From: Agriotes lineatus
Taxonomy: Eukaryota; Arthropoda; Insecta; Coleoptera; Elateridae
Direction: 5' to 3'
Assembly: GCA_940337035.1 (NCBI GenBank)
Contig: OW679203.1
Coordinates: forward strand, 26,359,495-26,423,494
Length of the DNA: 64,000 nucleotides
Part shown: one piece after another, positions 1-11,538 of the stretch
Layout: each line of letters starts with the position of its first letter
Position numbering within the stretch: the stretch's first letter is position 1
The notes under the pieces: model-generated
What the model was told of the DNA's origin: nothing
Seen by the model: only the letters and a program-made list of their open reading frames with translations
The model's database searches: none
Program-made: the position numbers and the translations under genes

Positions 1-39
1 TATATCGACAAACAAACAACTTATTCAAAAGAAAAGCGA

Positions 40-146
40 ACAAATTAGATAACGCAGCAAACCAGGTAGAACTACACATAAACACAGATAAAACAAAACT
101 ACTGACAAAGAACCCAAACAACAAGAACAGTGTAAGTAGTATACCT
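40..146 (+). pseudogene. LINE reverse transcriptase fragment
   Basis: One frame reads ELHINTDKTKLLTKN, the 'NxxKTK' block that follows the YADD box in LINE reverse transcriptases. The fragment enters from the left edge and is cut at position 146 by the TIR element that follows. No more of this copy is recognised to the right. It is a relic. Confidence 0.5.
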
Positions 147-147
147 A

Positions 148-1291
148 CACGGGTTCTAGCGCATTTTGCATGTCACCCGAATGAAGGGGTTTGGCAGCCG
201 AATCTAAAATTTGGGTCTTACGTAAAAGAAAACAATATGCAATTAAATGGTACTGCTGCTAATAGTGGTATAGAAACATCCAAAATTTTTTAACTCAGTT
301 TACACTCCGAACTGTAACTTGTAAATCTCAACAGCATAATATTTCTTTAGGAGCTTGCTTATTGCTAAAGTGAGGGAATGTTGTCCTTCTGTACATAAAT
401 CCAACAGCAAAAACCGAAATAAATAACTATCGGCTCAATTTCGAGACTGTATTTAATAAAGTACGAGAAAAAACACGTAATATTTACATTCGGTGCTTAC
501 AAACAATGTTCAGGATTTCTCACAATGTCTCTAAGACTCCAACACTTTTGTATTATGTTAAAAAATGTTTACTGACTGTTAATAACTATCAAAATATGTG
601 AGAGACTATCAACTACCAGATCCCAGTCACTCGTGTGTCTCACCCAGAGCCTCAAACAAGTTTTAATTTCCAAACAAAGGCTCCATTCAATTTAGCGGTT
701 GTGCAGATTTTTCTCAAACAATGGGTTTTATTGTTCAATTTTTACCAGTCTTGCACATTTCTCAAACATGTCTGGACAAGTCTGAAGCTCCAGACAATAA
801 CATCCGGTTTATCTGATAATGGAGGTTAGCAAAAATTCCCCCAGACAACAAAGACTTCATTGTGCAATTATTTTTTGCAATCATACAGATTTCTCAAACA
901 ATGGACGTCATTGTTCAATTGGTAGACATCCGGCATCTGCAAGTCTCAACAATTTTGCATTCTCAGACGATGACTCACATCCTGTTGAGCCTGGGAACAT
1001 TTTGATAAGCGTAAAAATCTTGTAAAATTTCAAAATTAGACATTTAACCCCAAAATTCATCGTGGGAATCTTGTAAAACTTTCAAAATTAGACTTTTAGC
1101 CCCAAAATTCACCGTGGCAATCTTGTAAACATTTAAAAATTACACTTTTAGTCCCAAAAATTCATCGTGGGAACCGGAAGTGGCACGTGACCTCGGTGAG
1201 ACCAATGACCTTGACCATGGCTAGGTCAACGACCTTGACCCCGACTAGGCCCGTCCGTTCGGGTGACATGCAAAATGCGCCAGAACCCGTG
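148..1291. mobile_element. Non-autonomous TIR transposon, TA target site
   Basis: The ends form terminal inverted repeats of about 42 bp. The left end (148-189) starts CACGGGTTCTAGCGCATTTT and the right end (1249-1291) is its reverse complement with a few changes. Both ends are flanked by TA (146-147 and 1292-1293), as in Tc1/mariner-type insertions. The interior has no transposase; the short ORFs in it are not conserved-looking. Internal repeats include a 'TTCTCAAACAATGG' motif at about 711 and 891 and a 52-bp tandem repeat near the right end. It sits inside a LINE fragment. Confidence 0.7.
1016..1171 (+). repeat. Three-copy 52-bp tandem repeat
   Basis: Three consecutive units begin AATCTTGTAAA at 1016, 1067 and 1119 and end in (C/A)CGTGG. 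They lie inside the TIR element 148-1291, near its right end. Subterminal tandem repeats of this kind are common in non-autonomous DNA transposons. Confidence 0.7.
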
Positions 1292-1304
1292 TAAGTACAC
1301 TACT

Positions 1305-2960
1305 AGTGTACTCATGGAGGTCCTTGGCTTCTATCTTTTTAACTATTTCTTTCCATTTCTTTCTATCCTTAGCTCTGTCTCTCCAATCCCTTATCCCTAT
1401 TTCTATTAAGTCCCGGCATTCGAATAATGTGACCTAGCCACCTTGCTCGTTGTGCATGAAACTTCTATATGATCCCTGGTTTTCCACACAGCTCCATTAC
1501 CTCCCTGTTTGATCATCTTCGCCATCCACACTCCGCTGTTTTAATACCTCCAAAAATCATTCTTAGAACTTTCCTCTCCCAAATAGCTAGTTTATTTTCA
1601 CTCAGTTTGGTAATTATCCAGATTTCGCTTGCATACAACACCATATGCGTGGATCTTTACTGTTCCGGACACATTCTTTGCTCTTAATATGTGTGTTAAT
1701 GATCCAACTGCACTATTACCTTTTAGAATTCTTTTGTTAATTTCATCTTCTTCTTCACTTTTGTTTGTCACTGTTACCCCTAAGTACTCAAAACTGTTTA
1801 CCTTTTCAAACTTGTATTCTTTTTCTCTGGACCCGATTTTCATGTATTTGTTTTCTTCTGTTACTTCTGTTTGCATTTCCATGAATTTTGTTTCTTCTTC
1901 ATTTATGTTCAGCCCATATTTTTTTGCCACTTCCTCAAATTTTGAAAAGACATTCTTAAGTTCTCGCGTCAATCTTGTTAATACTGCAAGGTCGTCAGCA
2001 TATGCAATAAATTGGTGTTTATTATGGAAGAGTGTTCCAGCAGATTGTACTTTACTTTCTCTTATTATCAGGTTGAACAAAACTGTAGAAAGTGGATCTT
2101 CTTGTCTTAAACCTTTTTGAACTTTAAATCGATTAGAAAAATTCCCTTCTACTAAAATTCTATTCTGTGAATTACGTAAAGTTATTTCTATCAGGATGAT
2201 GTGTTTTTTAGGTATTAGCAGCTTGTTCAGTGCCTCATATAGTTTCTCTCTCTTAATTGAGTCATACGCTTGCTTCAAATCAATAAAGAAGATATATAAT
2301 GGCAGATTTCTTTCGTAACTGTTATCTTGTATTGTTTTCAGCGTGAAGATTTGGTCAATTGTTGATCTACCAGACCTGAACCCTCCTTGAAACTCCCCTA
2401 CTTCTTCATTTGCGTGTTTATTTAATCTATTACGTATGATTTTGGGTACGTCTTGCAGAGCTATCCGCCTATAATTCTCGCATTTTGTTTTATCACCTTT
2501 TTTCAAGAAAGAACAAATAACTGCACTGCTCCATCTTTCTGGCATTTCCTCTTCCCCCCAAATCCTTAGTATAAGTTGATATAGCTTTTTATGTAGTCTT
2601 TTTTCCCCTTGCTTCAAAATCTAGGCTGGGATTCCATTATTCTTAAGATCTTTTATTTCTTTATCTATATCTTGTTCCGTTGGTTCTTCTACTTTCTTCC
2701 ACTCCTCATTTAGCATGTGTTCTGGTGGTTCTTGTTCTAATGATTGGTGTCCTGTATCTTCCTTCATTTAGTACTAGTAAATGTTCAAAGTAACGGGCCC
2801 ATCTACTTAATTTTTCGTTTGTATCTCCTAGGAGTAACCCCTCTTCACTTCTACAATATATTGTTTGGGTCTTTGAACCTTGTCTTGAATTCTTCATTTC
2901 TTGATTATAGTTTCTTATCTCTTTATTAACAAAGTAATCTTCTACCTTCTCTAATGTTAT
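1305..2960 (-). pseudogene. Antisense RTE-like LINE fragment (RT and C-terminus)
   Basis: Read on the minus strand, 2617-1598 is open for 339 codons. It contains RT blocks: GFRSGRSTIDQIF, FFIDLKQAYDSIKR, GLRQEDPLS and the catalytic box AYADDLAV. Upstream (2897-2706) lies YCRSEEGLLLGDTNEKLSRW, the linker before the RT. Downstream (to about 1310) a RDRAKDRKKWKEIV tail matches the C-terminus of RTE-like ORF2 proteins. It resembles the intact element at 10405-14515 in every block. It lacks the endonuclease half and has frame breaks near 2620 and 1600, and GLRQGDPLS reads GLRQEDPLS. It is a dead 5'-truncated copy. Confidence 0.75.
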
Positions 2961-2974
2961 AGGTCATAATGTTA

Positions 2975-3840
2975 ATTCGATAATCGATATATTAAATAAT
3001 CTTGAGAGTTAGCTAAACAATAATAGTATGAAATTAAATTTAGACAAGACTAAATTAATGATAATAAAAAGCAAATACAATGTAACAGATACAAAACATG
3101 ATCAAAATGTAATGATTGGAAATACCAAAATAGAACAAGTTAGCGAAATCAAATATTTAGGGGTAATAATAGATGACAATTTACCTTTTTCAAATCATGC
3201 GACATACATTACTAACAAAATTGCAAGAAAAGCCAACTTATTAGGAAGAATCGGTAAGGATCTCTCAATATGGACTAAAACGACAATATATACAATGATA
3301 ATCCTACAACATTTAAATTTTTGTTCAACAATCCTGTTTCTACTGAATAATTCAGAAATAAATGTGCTACAAAAAAAACAAAATCAGATTTTACGTATTA
3401 CTTTGAGTTGTAACAAATACACAGGAATAAAAGAGCTGTTAGATGCGGTTAATTTTTTAAGTGTAAGACAAATAATTATGCTTAATACTATGATGTTTAT
3501 ATATAAATTATTGCATGGGAAACTACCACAACATTTTCATATGATTACTGTACCTACTATTGTTAAAGATATACATATGCATAACACGCGATCAAGAGAA
3601 AATTTTTATATTGGAACTGTAAATAACACATATAGTCAGAATAATTTGTATCATAACGGGTTGAAGCAATATCATAATTTACCATTAGAGATAAAAAATT
3701 GTAGTGTTGAAAAATTTAAAGTAAATTGTAAAAAATATATTAGACTGACAAGAAAGCACCACGTTGGGCGACCATTAATATGGTTTGGTTGCACCTCTCT
3801 ACATTTAAATCCTATATTTATTTACTTTAATATTATGTAA
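2975..3840 (+). pseudogene. LINE RT C-terminal fragment (CR1/Jockey-like group)
   Basis: An open frame of 270 codons starts at 3028, but homology begins slightly upstream, so the ATG is internal. It reads MKLNLDKTKLMII, then KYLGVIIDDNLPF, then a long thumb/C-terminal part with QKKQNQILRITL and NTRSRENF. This is the post-catalytic half of a non-LTR reverse transcriptase. The YADD box and everything upstream are missing. The family differs from the RTE-like copies nearby: it has no 'RGRPKKEW' tail. Clade is a guess. Confidence 0.6.
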
Positions 3841-4014
3841 TGCAATTTGAGACTCTTAATAGGGTGTGGGTCATTAATCTAGTTATCTGTTCTTTGATAT
3901 TCTATTTTTTTTATGAATTTTCAACTATTGACTGCTACTAAATGTCAGTTTGACTTTAAACAATTATCAAACAATAATCAAGAAAAAGAAACAATGGAGA
4001 AGATTAGGTATAAT

Positions 4015-5085
4015 GAGAATAGCCTGCTAGAACGTGACATCCCTGAATAATAAGGATCAAAAATTACTAATGGAAATGAATAAACACAAAATAGATATAT
4101 GCGTAATCGCAGAAACAAAAAAAAATAAAAAGCTAACATGCGATATGACAATTACCTATTAGTAGTATACAGTGGAAAGAGATATGGGGAACATGCTAAA
4201 TCAGGAGTCGGTATACTACTACACGAAAAATATGAAAACTACATATCTGAGTGCGACTACATCAATGATCGAATAGTTAAGGTGACACTAGAAACAAATG
4301 ACATTAAAATGCACATTATAAGTGTTTATGTACCAGATATTAATAAAAGTCGAAAAGAGAGAATTAAGTTTTACAATGATCTGCAAAGAACAGTAGATAG
4401 TGTGCCAAAAACGGACCAGTTAATCATCCTAGGCGATCTTAATGCCAGAATAGGAAACCAAGTGATATACAGCGTAAAAAATAAATATAATGACGATACC
4501 ATTAATGAAAATGGGGAACTCATGATTCACATATGTGCACAAAAGGAACTAAGAATAAATAATACGTTGTTCCCCCATAAACCGCAACATAAATACACTT
4601 AAAATTCACAAGAACAAAACTCTATGATTGACTTCATAAAAACAAATCGCAACTTCTACCCAACACAAATACTAGATGTCCGAGTACTAACATCAGCAAA
4701 CGTAGGTACCCAACACAGTTTGGTCCTATGCAAAATTAAAAATGCAACACTGTACGCTAAAAACAAAGAACCATAGATTCACTCAATAATACCTCAACAC
4801 AACACTTATATCAACAAAGGCTCAAGAACAAAATATCAGCAAACACAATAAATGAAGAGGACAACAGTTAGACAGCGTTCAACAAACTGTGCACTAATAT
4901 ATAATAGCAAAATGTAAATACCAGGGAACAATACATTGAAGTTAAAAATAGAGTAAATGCTACAATAAGAGAAATAAAACAACGATTCTGGGAACAATTT
5001 TCAGCAGTTTTGACACAAACTGACGCAAAACCTAACCTGCTAACCTCAAATTTGACATAATTGTCAGCTCTTGTCATAATGACTT
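4015..5085 (+). pseudogene. LINE endonuclease (EEP) fragment, decayed
   Basis: Conceptual translation begins IACWNVTSLNN near 4018 and continues through stops and a frameshift into a 154-codon open stretch (4138-4602). This is an exonuclease-endonuclease-phosphatase fold endonuclease. Visible blocks are IAETKK, the SGVGILLHE strand, ISVYVPD and the catalytic LGDLNARIG; after a stop at 4600 there is MIDFI. The region to about 5085 is probably the linker. The RT half is not contiguous. The RT piece at 7990-8480 could belong to the same copy, separated by the tandem array, but this is inference. Confidence 0.6.
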
Positions 5086-5723
5086 ACAGTGCTACCAACA
5101 TATTATTCATACAACAAATATTTCAAAGGCAACTTGACCGGAATTATTAATGAACACCCGTTAGATGTATTTTTAAAATATTTAGAAAGAAGTTTAAAGG
5201 AATTTGAAAATCTTAACCCTAAAGGGGTTAAACAAGGAAAAACTGAAAAGGGGTAGGGGGTTAAAATTATTAATTTTTTTCGCTGTGAGTTCCATTTCAC
5301 AATAAAATGGGTTAAAAGGGATGTTTTAAAATTCCACCTCTACGGGGGTGAAAAGGGATAAAATGTGGTTTCACAAGTTCCTCGATATTTCTTAGAACCG
5401 AGGAGAAAGCAACTTGGTGTTTAATTCCAAAGATTGTCAATGCAAATACCTAGAAACCTATTTCAGGATTTTGCCCTAATCCACCCCTAAATGTGCAAAT
5501 CTGGATTCGGGGTGAATTAAAAAAACCTTTGTAGCTCCCATGTTTACTGAGTTAGAACATTCTTTTTTGGCATATAGTTATATTTTTAAAATATTTAGAA
5601 AGGGATTTAAGGGAATTTGAAAATCTTAATCCTGAAGGGGTAAAAGGACGAAAAACTGAAAAGGGGTAGGGGGTTAAAATTATTAATTTTTTTCGCTGTG
5701 AGTTCTATTTCACAATAAAATAA

Positions 5724-5975
5724 GGTCCCGGGTGGTGCAGGTTGAACAAACGTCCATGTATAATCAGCAGAGTTAAGCAACGCTCTTTCTGATCAGAACT
5801 TGGATGGAAGTTTCACGGCTGCTTCTCTTGGCGCCTTGTGGTACAGCTGCCACGTAAATAGTCGGTCCCGGATGTCATAATAACATCATGACAGCCGTTA
5901 GTGGGGTTGGAAATCCCCATAAAATGTACAGCGATACCTATAATTGGCCTAACGGCTGTTGGCTGAGTACCAAAT
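5724..5975 (+). mobile_element. 5S rRNA-derived SINE, copy 1
   Basis: About 250 bp beginning GGTCCCGGGTGGTGCAGG. Positions ~5771-5815 contain GTTAAGCAACG, then 15 bases, then ATCAGAACTTGGATGG. This matches the A-box to C-box part of 5S rRNA in both sequence and spacing (26 bases from GTTAAGC to ACTTGG). The 3' body ends ...GGCTGTTGGCTGAGTACC and is followed by an AAATAAAAT-rich tail. Flanks show AATAAAAT on both sides, the likely target duplication. The pol III-type internal promoter makes it a SINE3-class element. Confidence 0.75.
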
Positions 5976-6693
5976 AAAATTAAAATAAAATGGGTTAAAA
6001 GGGATTTTTGAAATTCCACCCCTCAGGAGGTGACATAGGATAAAATGTGTTTTCACGAATTCTTCAATATCTCTTACACCCGATGAGATATCGACTTGGA
6101 GTTTACTTCCAGAGATTTTCAATGCAAATGCCTAGAAAGGTATTTCAGGATTTTGCCCTAATCAACCCCTAAAGGTGCAAAAATGGATTCGGTGTGAATT
6201 ATAGAACCCTTCGTATCTCCTATGTAGAGCTAGAACATTCTTTCATTGGTAGATAGATGTGTTTTTAAAATATTTAAAAATGGTTTTAAGGCATTTTAAA
6301 AAAATTACTACTAAGGGGGTAAAAAAGGGTAAACTGTGTTTTTACGAATTCCTCAATATCTATTAGACCCGATAAGATATCGATTTGGTGTTTGCTTGCA
6401 AAAATTATCTAAGCAAATACCTAGAAACGTATATCAGGATTTTGCCCTAATCACCCCTAAAGGTGTAAATCTAGATTCGGGGTGAATTAAAGAACCCTTC
6501 GTAGCACCTATGTTTACTGAGTTAGAACATTCTGTTTTGGCATATAGATGTATTTTTAAAATATTTAGAAATGGGTTCAAGGGAATTTGAAAATCTTAAC
6601 TCTGAAGGGGTAAAAGTACGAAAAACTGAAAAGGGGTAGGGGGTTAAAATTATTAATTTTTTTCGCTGTGAGTTCTATTTCACAATAAAATAA

Positions 6694-6945
6694 GGTCCCG
6701 GGTGGTGTAGCTTAAACAAGCCTCCATGTACAATCAGTAGAGTTAAGCGACGCTCTTTCTGGTCAGAACTTGGATGGGAGTTTCACGGCTGCTTCTCTCG
6801 GCGCCTCGTGGTACGGCTTCCACGGAAATAGTCGGTCCCGGATGTCATAATAATATCATGACAGTCGTTAGTGGGGTTGTAAATCCCCATAAAATGTACA
6901 GCGACGCCTATAATTGGCCTAACGGCTGTTGGCTGAGTACAAAAT
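6694..6945 (+). mobile_element. 5S rRNA-derived SINE, copy 2
   Basis: Near-identical to copy 1 and in the same position within the tandem monomer, 970 bp downstream. It keeps GTTAAGCGACG and GGTCAGAACTTGGATGGG, slightly closer to true 5S rRNA than copy 1 in the C-box. Because both flanks match those of copy 1, it most likely arose by unequal exchange of the array rather than by a second insertion. Confidence 0.75.
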
Positions 6946-7989
6946 AAAATAAAAATAAAATGGGTTAAAAGGGATTTTTGAAATTCCACATCACAGGGGG
7001 TAAAATAGGATAAAATGTGTTTTCAAGAATTTTTCAATATCTCTTACAGCCGATAATATATCGACTTGGTGTTTACTTGCAGAGATTTTCAACAAAAATG
7101 TCTGAAAAAGTTTTTCAGAATTTCGCCGTAATCAACCCCTAAAGGTGCAAATATGGATTCGGTGTGAATTATAGAACTCTTCGTATCTCCTATGTAAAGC
7201 TAGAACATTCTTTCTTTGGTAAATATATGTTTTTAATTTTTTTTAAAAATTAGTTTAAGGCATTTAAAAAAGATTACTCCTAAGAGGGTAAAAAGGGGTA
7301 AACTGTGTTTTTACGAATTCCTCAATATCTCTTCGACCCGATAAGATATCGATTTGGTGTTTACTTGCAGAGATTTCCAATGCAAATGCCTAGAAAGGTA
7401 TTTCTGGATTTTGCCCTAATCAACCCCTAAAGGTGCAAATATAGATTCGGTGTGAATTATAGAATCCTCCGTATCTCCTATTTAGAGCTAGAGCATTCTT
7501 TCATTGGTATAGATGTGTTTTTAAAATATTTAAAAAATGGTTTAAAGGCATTTTAAAAAAATTACTCCTAAGGGGGTAAAAAGGGGTAAACTGTGTTTTT
7601 ACAAATTCCTCAATATCTCTTAGACCCGATAAAATAGGTACCCAATGCAAATGTCTAAAAGCACATTTCAGAATTTTGTTCTAATCAACCCTGCATTCGT
7701 GGTAAATTATAAAACCCCTTATATTTCCTGCGTTTGTTGAGTTAGAGCATTCTTTTTCGGCATGTACATGTGTTTTTCAAATCTTTACAAAGGGGTTTTA
7801 AGGGTTTTTTCAAATTTCACACCTAAAGTGGTAAAAAGGGAAAACTGAAAAGAGGTAGGGGGTTAAAATCTTTTTTGCTCTGGGTTCGAAATTCCAACCC
7901 TAAGGAGTGAAAAGAGGTAAACTATTTAGCGTATTGAGGGAGGGGGGAGGGGGGCACTTTAGAATTAATTTAAGATTTAGAATAAAAAC

Positions 7990-8480
7990 AAATATTTGTA
8001 GTCCGTACGAAGAATGGGCACTTTGCTAGTATCAGATAAAATAACCAAAGAAATAAGATCATTAGATGAACAGCAAGGTTTTCGCCCTAACAAATCAACC
8101 ATCGATGCCATATTTATAATTAGACAAGTGACGGAGAAAGCAATTGAATATGATAAACCAGCCTACATGTGTTTCGTAGATTTTATGCAAGCTAATAAAG
8201 ATCCTAAACCAACAAAACATTGACCCCACAATTACTGGTAAAAGAACTGAATACCAATACAAACACAAGAATTAAAACAAATCATGTACTTACTGATGAG
8301 GTGCCAGTCTCCGCAGGCATACAACAGGGCGATACTCTAAGTCCAACACTGTTTAGTTTGGTAATGGATGAGATAATTAACGAAATCAAGATAACAGGAA
8401 TGATGAGGAATAAGAAGAAGAAGAGTACCTTTTATACATATAGAATGTATAGTTTAATAACAGATATTGTTGTGTAATGT
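7990..8480 (+). pseudogene. LINE reverse transcriptase fragment
   Basis: Two short open stretches carry RT blocks: DEQQGFRPNKSTIDAIF and MCFVDFMQA (8014-8220), then in another frame VPVSAGIQQGDTLSPTLF (8290-8360). The catalytic YADD part is absent. The fragment stops ~30-100 bp from the splice donor of VPS53 exon 2, so LINE debris abuts host coding sequence. Confidence 0.65.
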
Positions 8481-8506
8481 CTCATCACATGCAAATCGTA
8501 CCTCAC

Positions 8507-10185
8507 CTGTGAAAAATATCCTGCTCTTGGGATAAATTAATTTGCTCGGCTAAACCATAGTCAGTCTTTTCTTTCAACTTTTCAGCAAGCTGCTGGGTTG
8601 TCTCCAGGCAATACTCGGAAGTAGTGAGGATGCAGCAGATCTTTTTCAACTCATCGTTTGTAAACCTGGTGATTTCCCCCTCCTTCAGTAAAGATGAAAA
8701 GTTTTGTATCAGACCAGAAGTAGACATCTTCTGGAGGTCTCTTGTAATGGACTGCATGCTGGTACCCAGCGTTTGTGCTTCGATCTTTGGCAAGTTATTC
8801 TGCAGCATCTTAATGGCATACTCGCGTAAATACTTCTGGAATGTTCTCGTTAAGTCTAGCATCGTCTGCCCCTTGCTCAGCTGCGTGCACTGGACCATGC
8901 TTTTTTTATAGAAGACGAATAGATCTCCACAGCTGGGCAAAACGCTGGCTTGCGTTTCTGTAGCTTCCGTCATTATATTCTGCTTGTCGTCTTGCAGAAA
9001 CCGCTCAAGTAAATCCGCTAAATTCCTGTCGATGCTCTCTATGTAGATGTACAAGTAGGGAATAAAACACTTTCCAATAAGCCCGTGAAAAGGTGACTTT
9101 TTAAGCTCCATTTCTGGTTCTATATTCGGTCCAGCACTAATCTGCTTTTGGCCACTTCCTTTTTCCAATTCTTGCAAAGTTACGCCAGTAAATCGCCTCG
9201 ACAGCAAATTTTCAAAATTCCCAGTCTTCTGAATTGCGTACAACAGCAGCTTGACATCCATCTCATGTTTACGCTTAGCCATGATCTTCTGGAGCTCTTC
9301 GCGTGTGTTATGGCAGAACTGAACGGCGATTCTCTCGGAAACCTCCCAATTTTGGGGAAACATATTACCCAGCCGATCCTCGAACTCCAACAAGTGGCGT
9401 TTCAACCACGCATACCGCTTATCAATCTTGTCCAACCACGCGGTATCTTCAGTTTCCTGAAAAAGATGGATATATTCCTGCAGTCGGAGATCAATAAACC
9501 ACTTTAAAAGGTCTCGCTTCACTCTTGGTTCCAACGTGGACACAACCAAGCAAGCCGACTGCAACTGCTTGTTGGGTATAAAAGTCTTCGCGTTCGAACT
9601 TGAAAACGCCTCCTTGAAATCGTGTGTAATTTGCTGGGCCAATTCAACGTGGATAGCCCTAACCTGATCGCTCAGGCTTTTGATCTGCGGAATATCAGTG
9701 TAATTCTCAAAGTGCATCATGACTTCGCTTATAGCCTGCAACGGCAGAGCGATTTCTCCGTAGAGTCGCTTCTCTGTCAAGGATTTTAAGGTATCGACGC
9801 CCCCTACAAGCATGTGGAGGTGGTTCAGCGTCGTGATGGCGAGTGTTAAGTTGCGTTTAGCGCAGTCGAGTTGTTTGATGTCGTGAGTTATTTCCCGTAC
9901 CATTTCCTCTGATTTCTCAGCTCTTTCCTTGATGTCCTTTATTTGTACAAAGAGGTCCTTGATGACGCTTTGAGCTTCGTCCAAAGCCTGCCGGCCATCT
10001 TGACTCGCAGTTGTTTGTCCACGAACCACCATGCTGATTTCGTTGTCGATTGTCTGGATTCGGTTCTCCATCTTTGCGACTGTTTCGTCGATGTTTGAGA
10101 GGGACTGCTCGGTGGGGAAGAGGGAGTTAATGTAGTCTATTGTGTTGAAGTCAGGTTGATCCAAAGGGTCGTTGCTTGGCAAAAT
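8507..10185 (-). CDS. Vps53: VPS53, exon 2 (GARP/EARP complex subunit), incomplete
   Basis: VPS53 is a subunit of the GARP and EARP tethering complexes, which dock endosome-derived vesicles at the trans-Golgi and recycling endosomes. This single 1679-nt exon continues in phase 0 from exon 1 (20810-20715). It is preceded by a TTTCAG acceptor (10186) and starts ILPSNDPLDQPDF, so the true protein does not start here. Recognisable conserved stretches are FPTEQSLSNIDE, VVRGQTTASQDGRQALDEAQ, EKSEEMVREITHDIKQLD and TTLNHLHMLVGGVD, typical of the Vps53 N-terminal domain with coiled coils. The exon ends CAC AG|GTGAGG at 8507. Visible protein is 591 residues; the family runs to about 700-830, so the C-terminal ~150-240 residues lie left of the window. 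No further exon is seen in 1-8500. Confidence 0.95.
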
Positions 10186-10633
10186 CTGAAAGTAAGTAAT
10201 TGCAATAAATAATTATTTTTTTACAAAACTTGACAAAGTTGAAGTATAAAATTTATAATTAGTTTCAACTTGAAAATACTTATTCTTCTACAATGTATTC
10301 TGAAATAATAATTCCATACTTGGATTTTGCACTTTTATTTTGCCTTAGGTAGCTTTAATGGGCCAGGTTCGTTTCAATTATTCCCCTTGACTAATTTTTA
10401 GAAGCAACAAATATAAACAGCTGTGAAGCCGGAACACCCGAAGTTTTATAAACAAACTTTAACAGTAAACAACGTGGTAGGAGTTACGCGGGATTCGTAT
10501 AATACACGTCGCTTAATCGCGACGAAAACCAGCTGTCAACACAGAGCCCTGTCCGGTATTTTCGAAGAGCTCGGATTGCGCGAAATCTCCAAATAAGACG
10601 CGCAAAACCTGTGAATACAGAGCAAAAAGACAA

Positions 10634-11512
10634 ATGAACACGGAAAGAAATAAACGCGCAAGAGATAAGGATAACGACGAAGAAGAAGCAGAACAAGGAG
10701 CAAAATACTACGAAATTTTTAGCCAAAGTAAAAAAACAGTAAGATCGCCAGAACAAAGAAAAGCACAAGAGGATAGGAAAAAAGCGGCAAACGCAGTAAT
10801 TAGTAACGCATCAGACAACACCGGAATAGAGGAAGAGGAAATGGAGGAGCTGAAGAAAATGATGGCGGAAATGATGAGCGAAATGAAGAAAAACACGGAG
10901 GAATTGAAAGAGGAACTGCGAGAAACAAAACAAAACACGATGGAAATGAGGGCGGAAGTGAAGGAAATAAGAAAAGAAATGAAGAAAAAGGAAGAAAAAT
11001 GGCAAGAAGAAAAAGGCCAGCTGATAGAAAGAATCAAGGCACTGGAAACAAAAATGGAAAAGGAGGAGAAAGAAAGGAGGAAGAACAATATTGTTATAAA
11101 AGAAATGGAACTAAAAGAAGAAAACCTGATGGAAGGAGTAAAGAAACTAGTAAACGAGAAATTACTAGTGAACGCAAAACTTGGGAAAACCTACCTGATA
11201 AAGAACCAAACATATCCAGGAACAATAGTAACAGAAGTAGAATCATGGAGTAAAAAGCAAGAAATTATGGCAGCAAAGAACAAGCTAAGAGGCACAAAAA
11301 TATACATTGACCATGACCTGACAGTAGAAGAAAGAAGAATACAGAAAGAAATTAGAAGCATAGGGAGAGAGGAAAGACAGAAAGGCAACACAGTGAGGAT
11401 TGGCTATCAAAAAATAACAATTAATGGCGAGGAATATAAATGGGATAAAAAGGAGGACGGAGCGGTAGTGATAGGAGCAAAAGCACAGGCAAGTCACAGC
11501 TCAAAAAAGTAA
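10634..11512 (+). CDS. LINE ORF1 protein (coiled-coil nucleic-acid-binding)
   Basis: 292 residues, very rich in Lys and Glu. Residues ~55-150 form a long predicted coiled coil of MKKNTEELKEELRE-type heptads. Then comes a globular C-terminal half starting RRKNNIVIKEME, with KIYIDHDLTVEERRIQKEIR and VRIGYQKITINGEEYKW. That pattern is what RRM-type ORF1 proteins of L1-like elements show: a trimerising coiled coil followed by an RNA-binding fold. Its expected role is binding LINE RNA in a ribonucleoprotein particle. The ATG at 10634 is the first in frame. The ORF is complete. A retroelement ORF1 is unusual for classical RTE elements, which often have a very short one or none. Confidence 0.85.
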   Translation: MNTERNKRARDKDNDEEEAEQGAKYYEIFSQSKKTVRSPEQRKAQEDRKKAANAVISNASDNTGIEEEEMEELKKMMAEMMSEMKKNTEELKEELRETKQNTMEMRAEVKEIRKEMKKKEEKWQEEKGQLIERIKALETKMEKEEKERRKNNIVIKEMELKEENLMEGVKKLVNEKLLVNAKLGKTYLIKNQTYPGTIVTEVESWSKKQEIMAAKNKLRGTKIYIDHDLTVEERRIQKEIRSIGREERQKGNTVRIGYQKITINGEEYKWDKKEDGAVVIGAKAQASHSSKK

Positions 11513-11538
11513 AACAAAACCCTGCACCTAATACATCG

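Larger units (their letters stand above)
5100..7960. repeat. Tandem array of ~300-bp monomers with embedded 5S-SINE
   Basis: A ~290-300-bp unit recurs with 70-90% visible similarity. A marker block 'gtaaactgtgtttttacgaa' or close variants occurs near 5360, 6035, 6333, 7012, 7301 and 7588. Each is followed by 'cctcaatatctctt' and later by 'ttttgccctaatcaacccc'. Two units carry a 5S-derived SINE at the same internal site (5724 and 6694), so a ~968-bp segment was duplicated after the insertion. The monomer at 5262-5330 retains the empty site. No coding potential is seen; short minus-strand ORFs at 5813-6019 and 6783-6989 lie inside the SINE copies. Confidence 0.8.

Noticed and set aside
1016..1171. 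Regular repeats that could suggest a CRISPR-like array
   Set aside because: Units are contiguous 52-bp tandem repeats without unique spacers, inside a DNA transposon of a eukaryotic genome.
5813..6989. Pair of similar 68-codon minus-strand ORFs
   Set aside because: They lie within the two 5S-SINE copies; similarity comes from SINE duplication.
8624..9507. Plus-strand ORFs of 95 and 119 codons
   Set aside because: They lie antisense to VPS53 exon 2, which has strong coding evidence.
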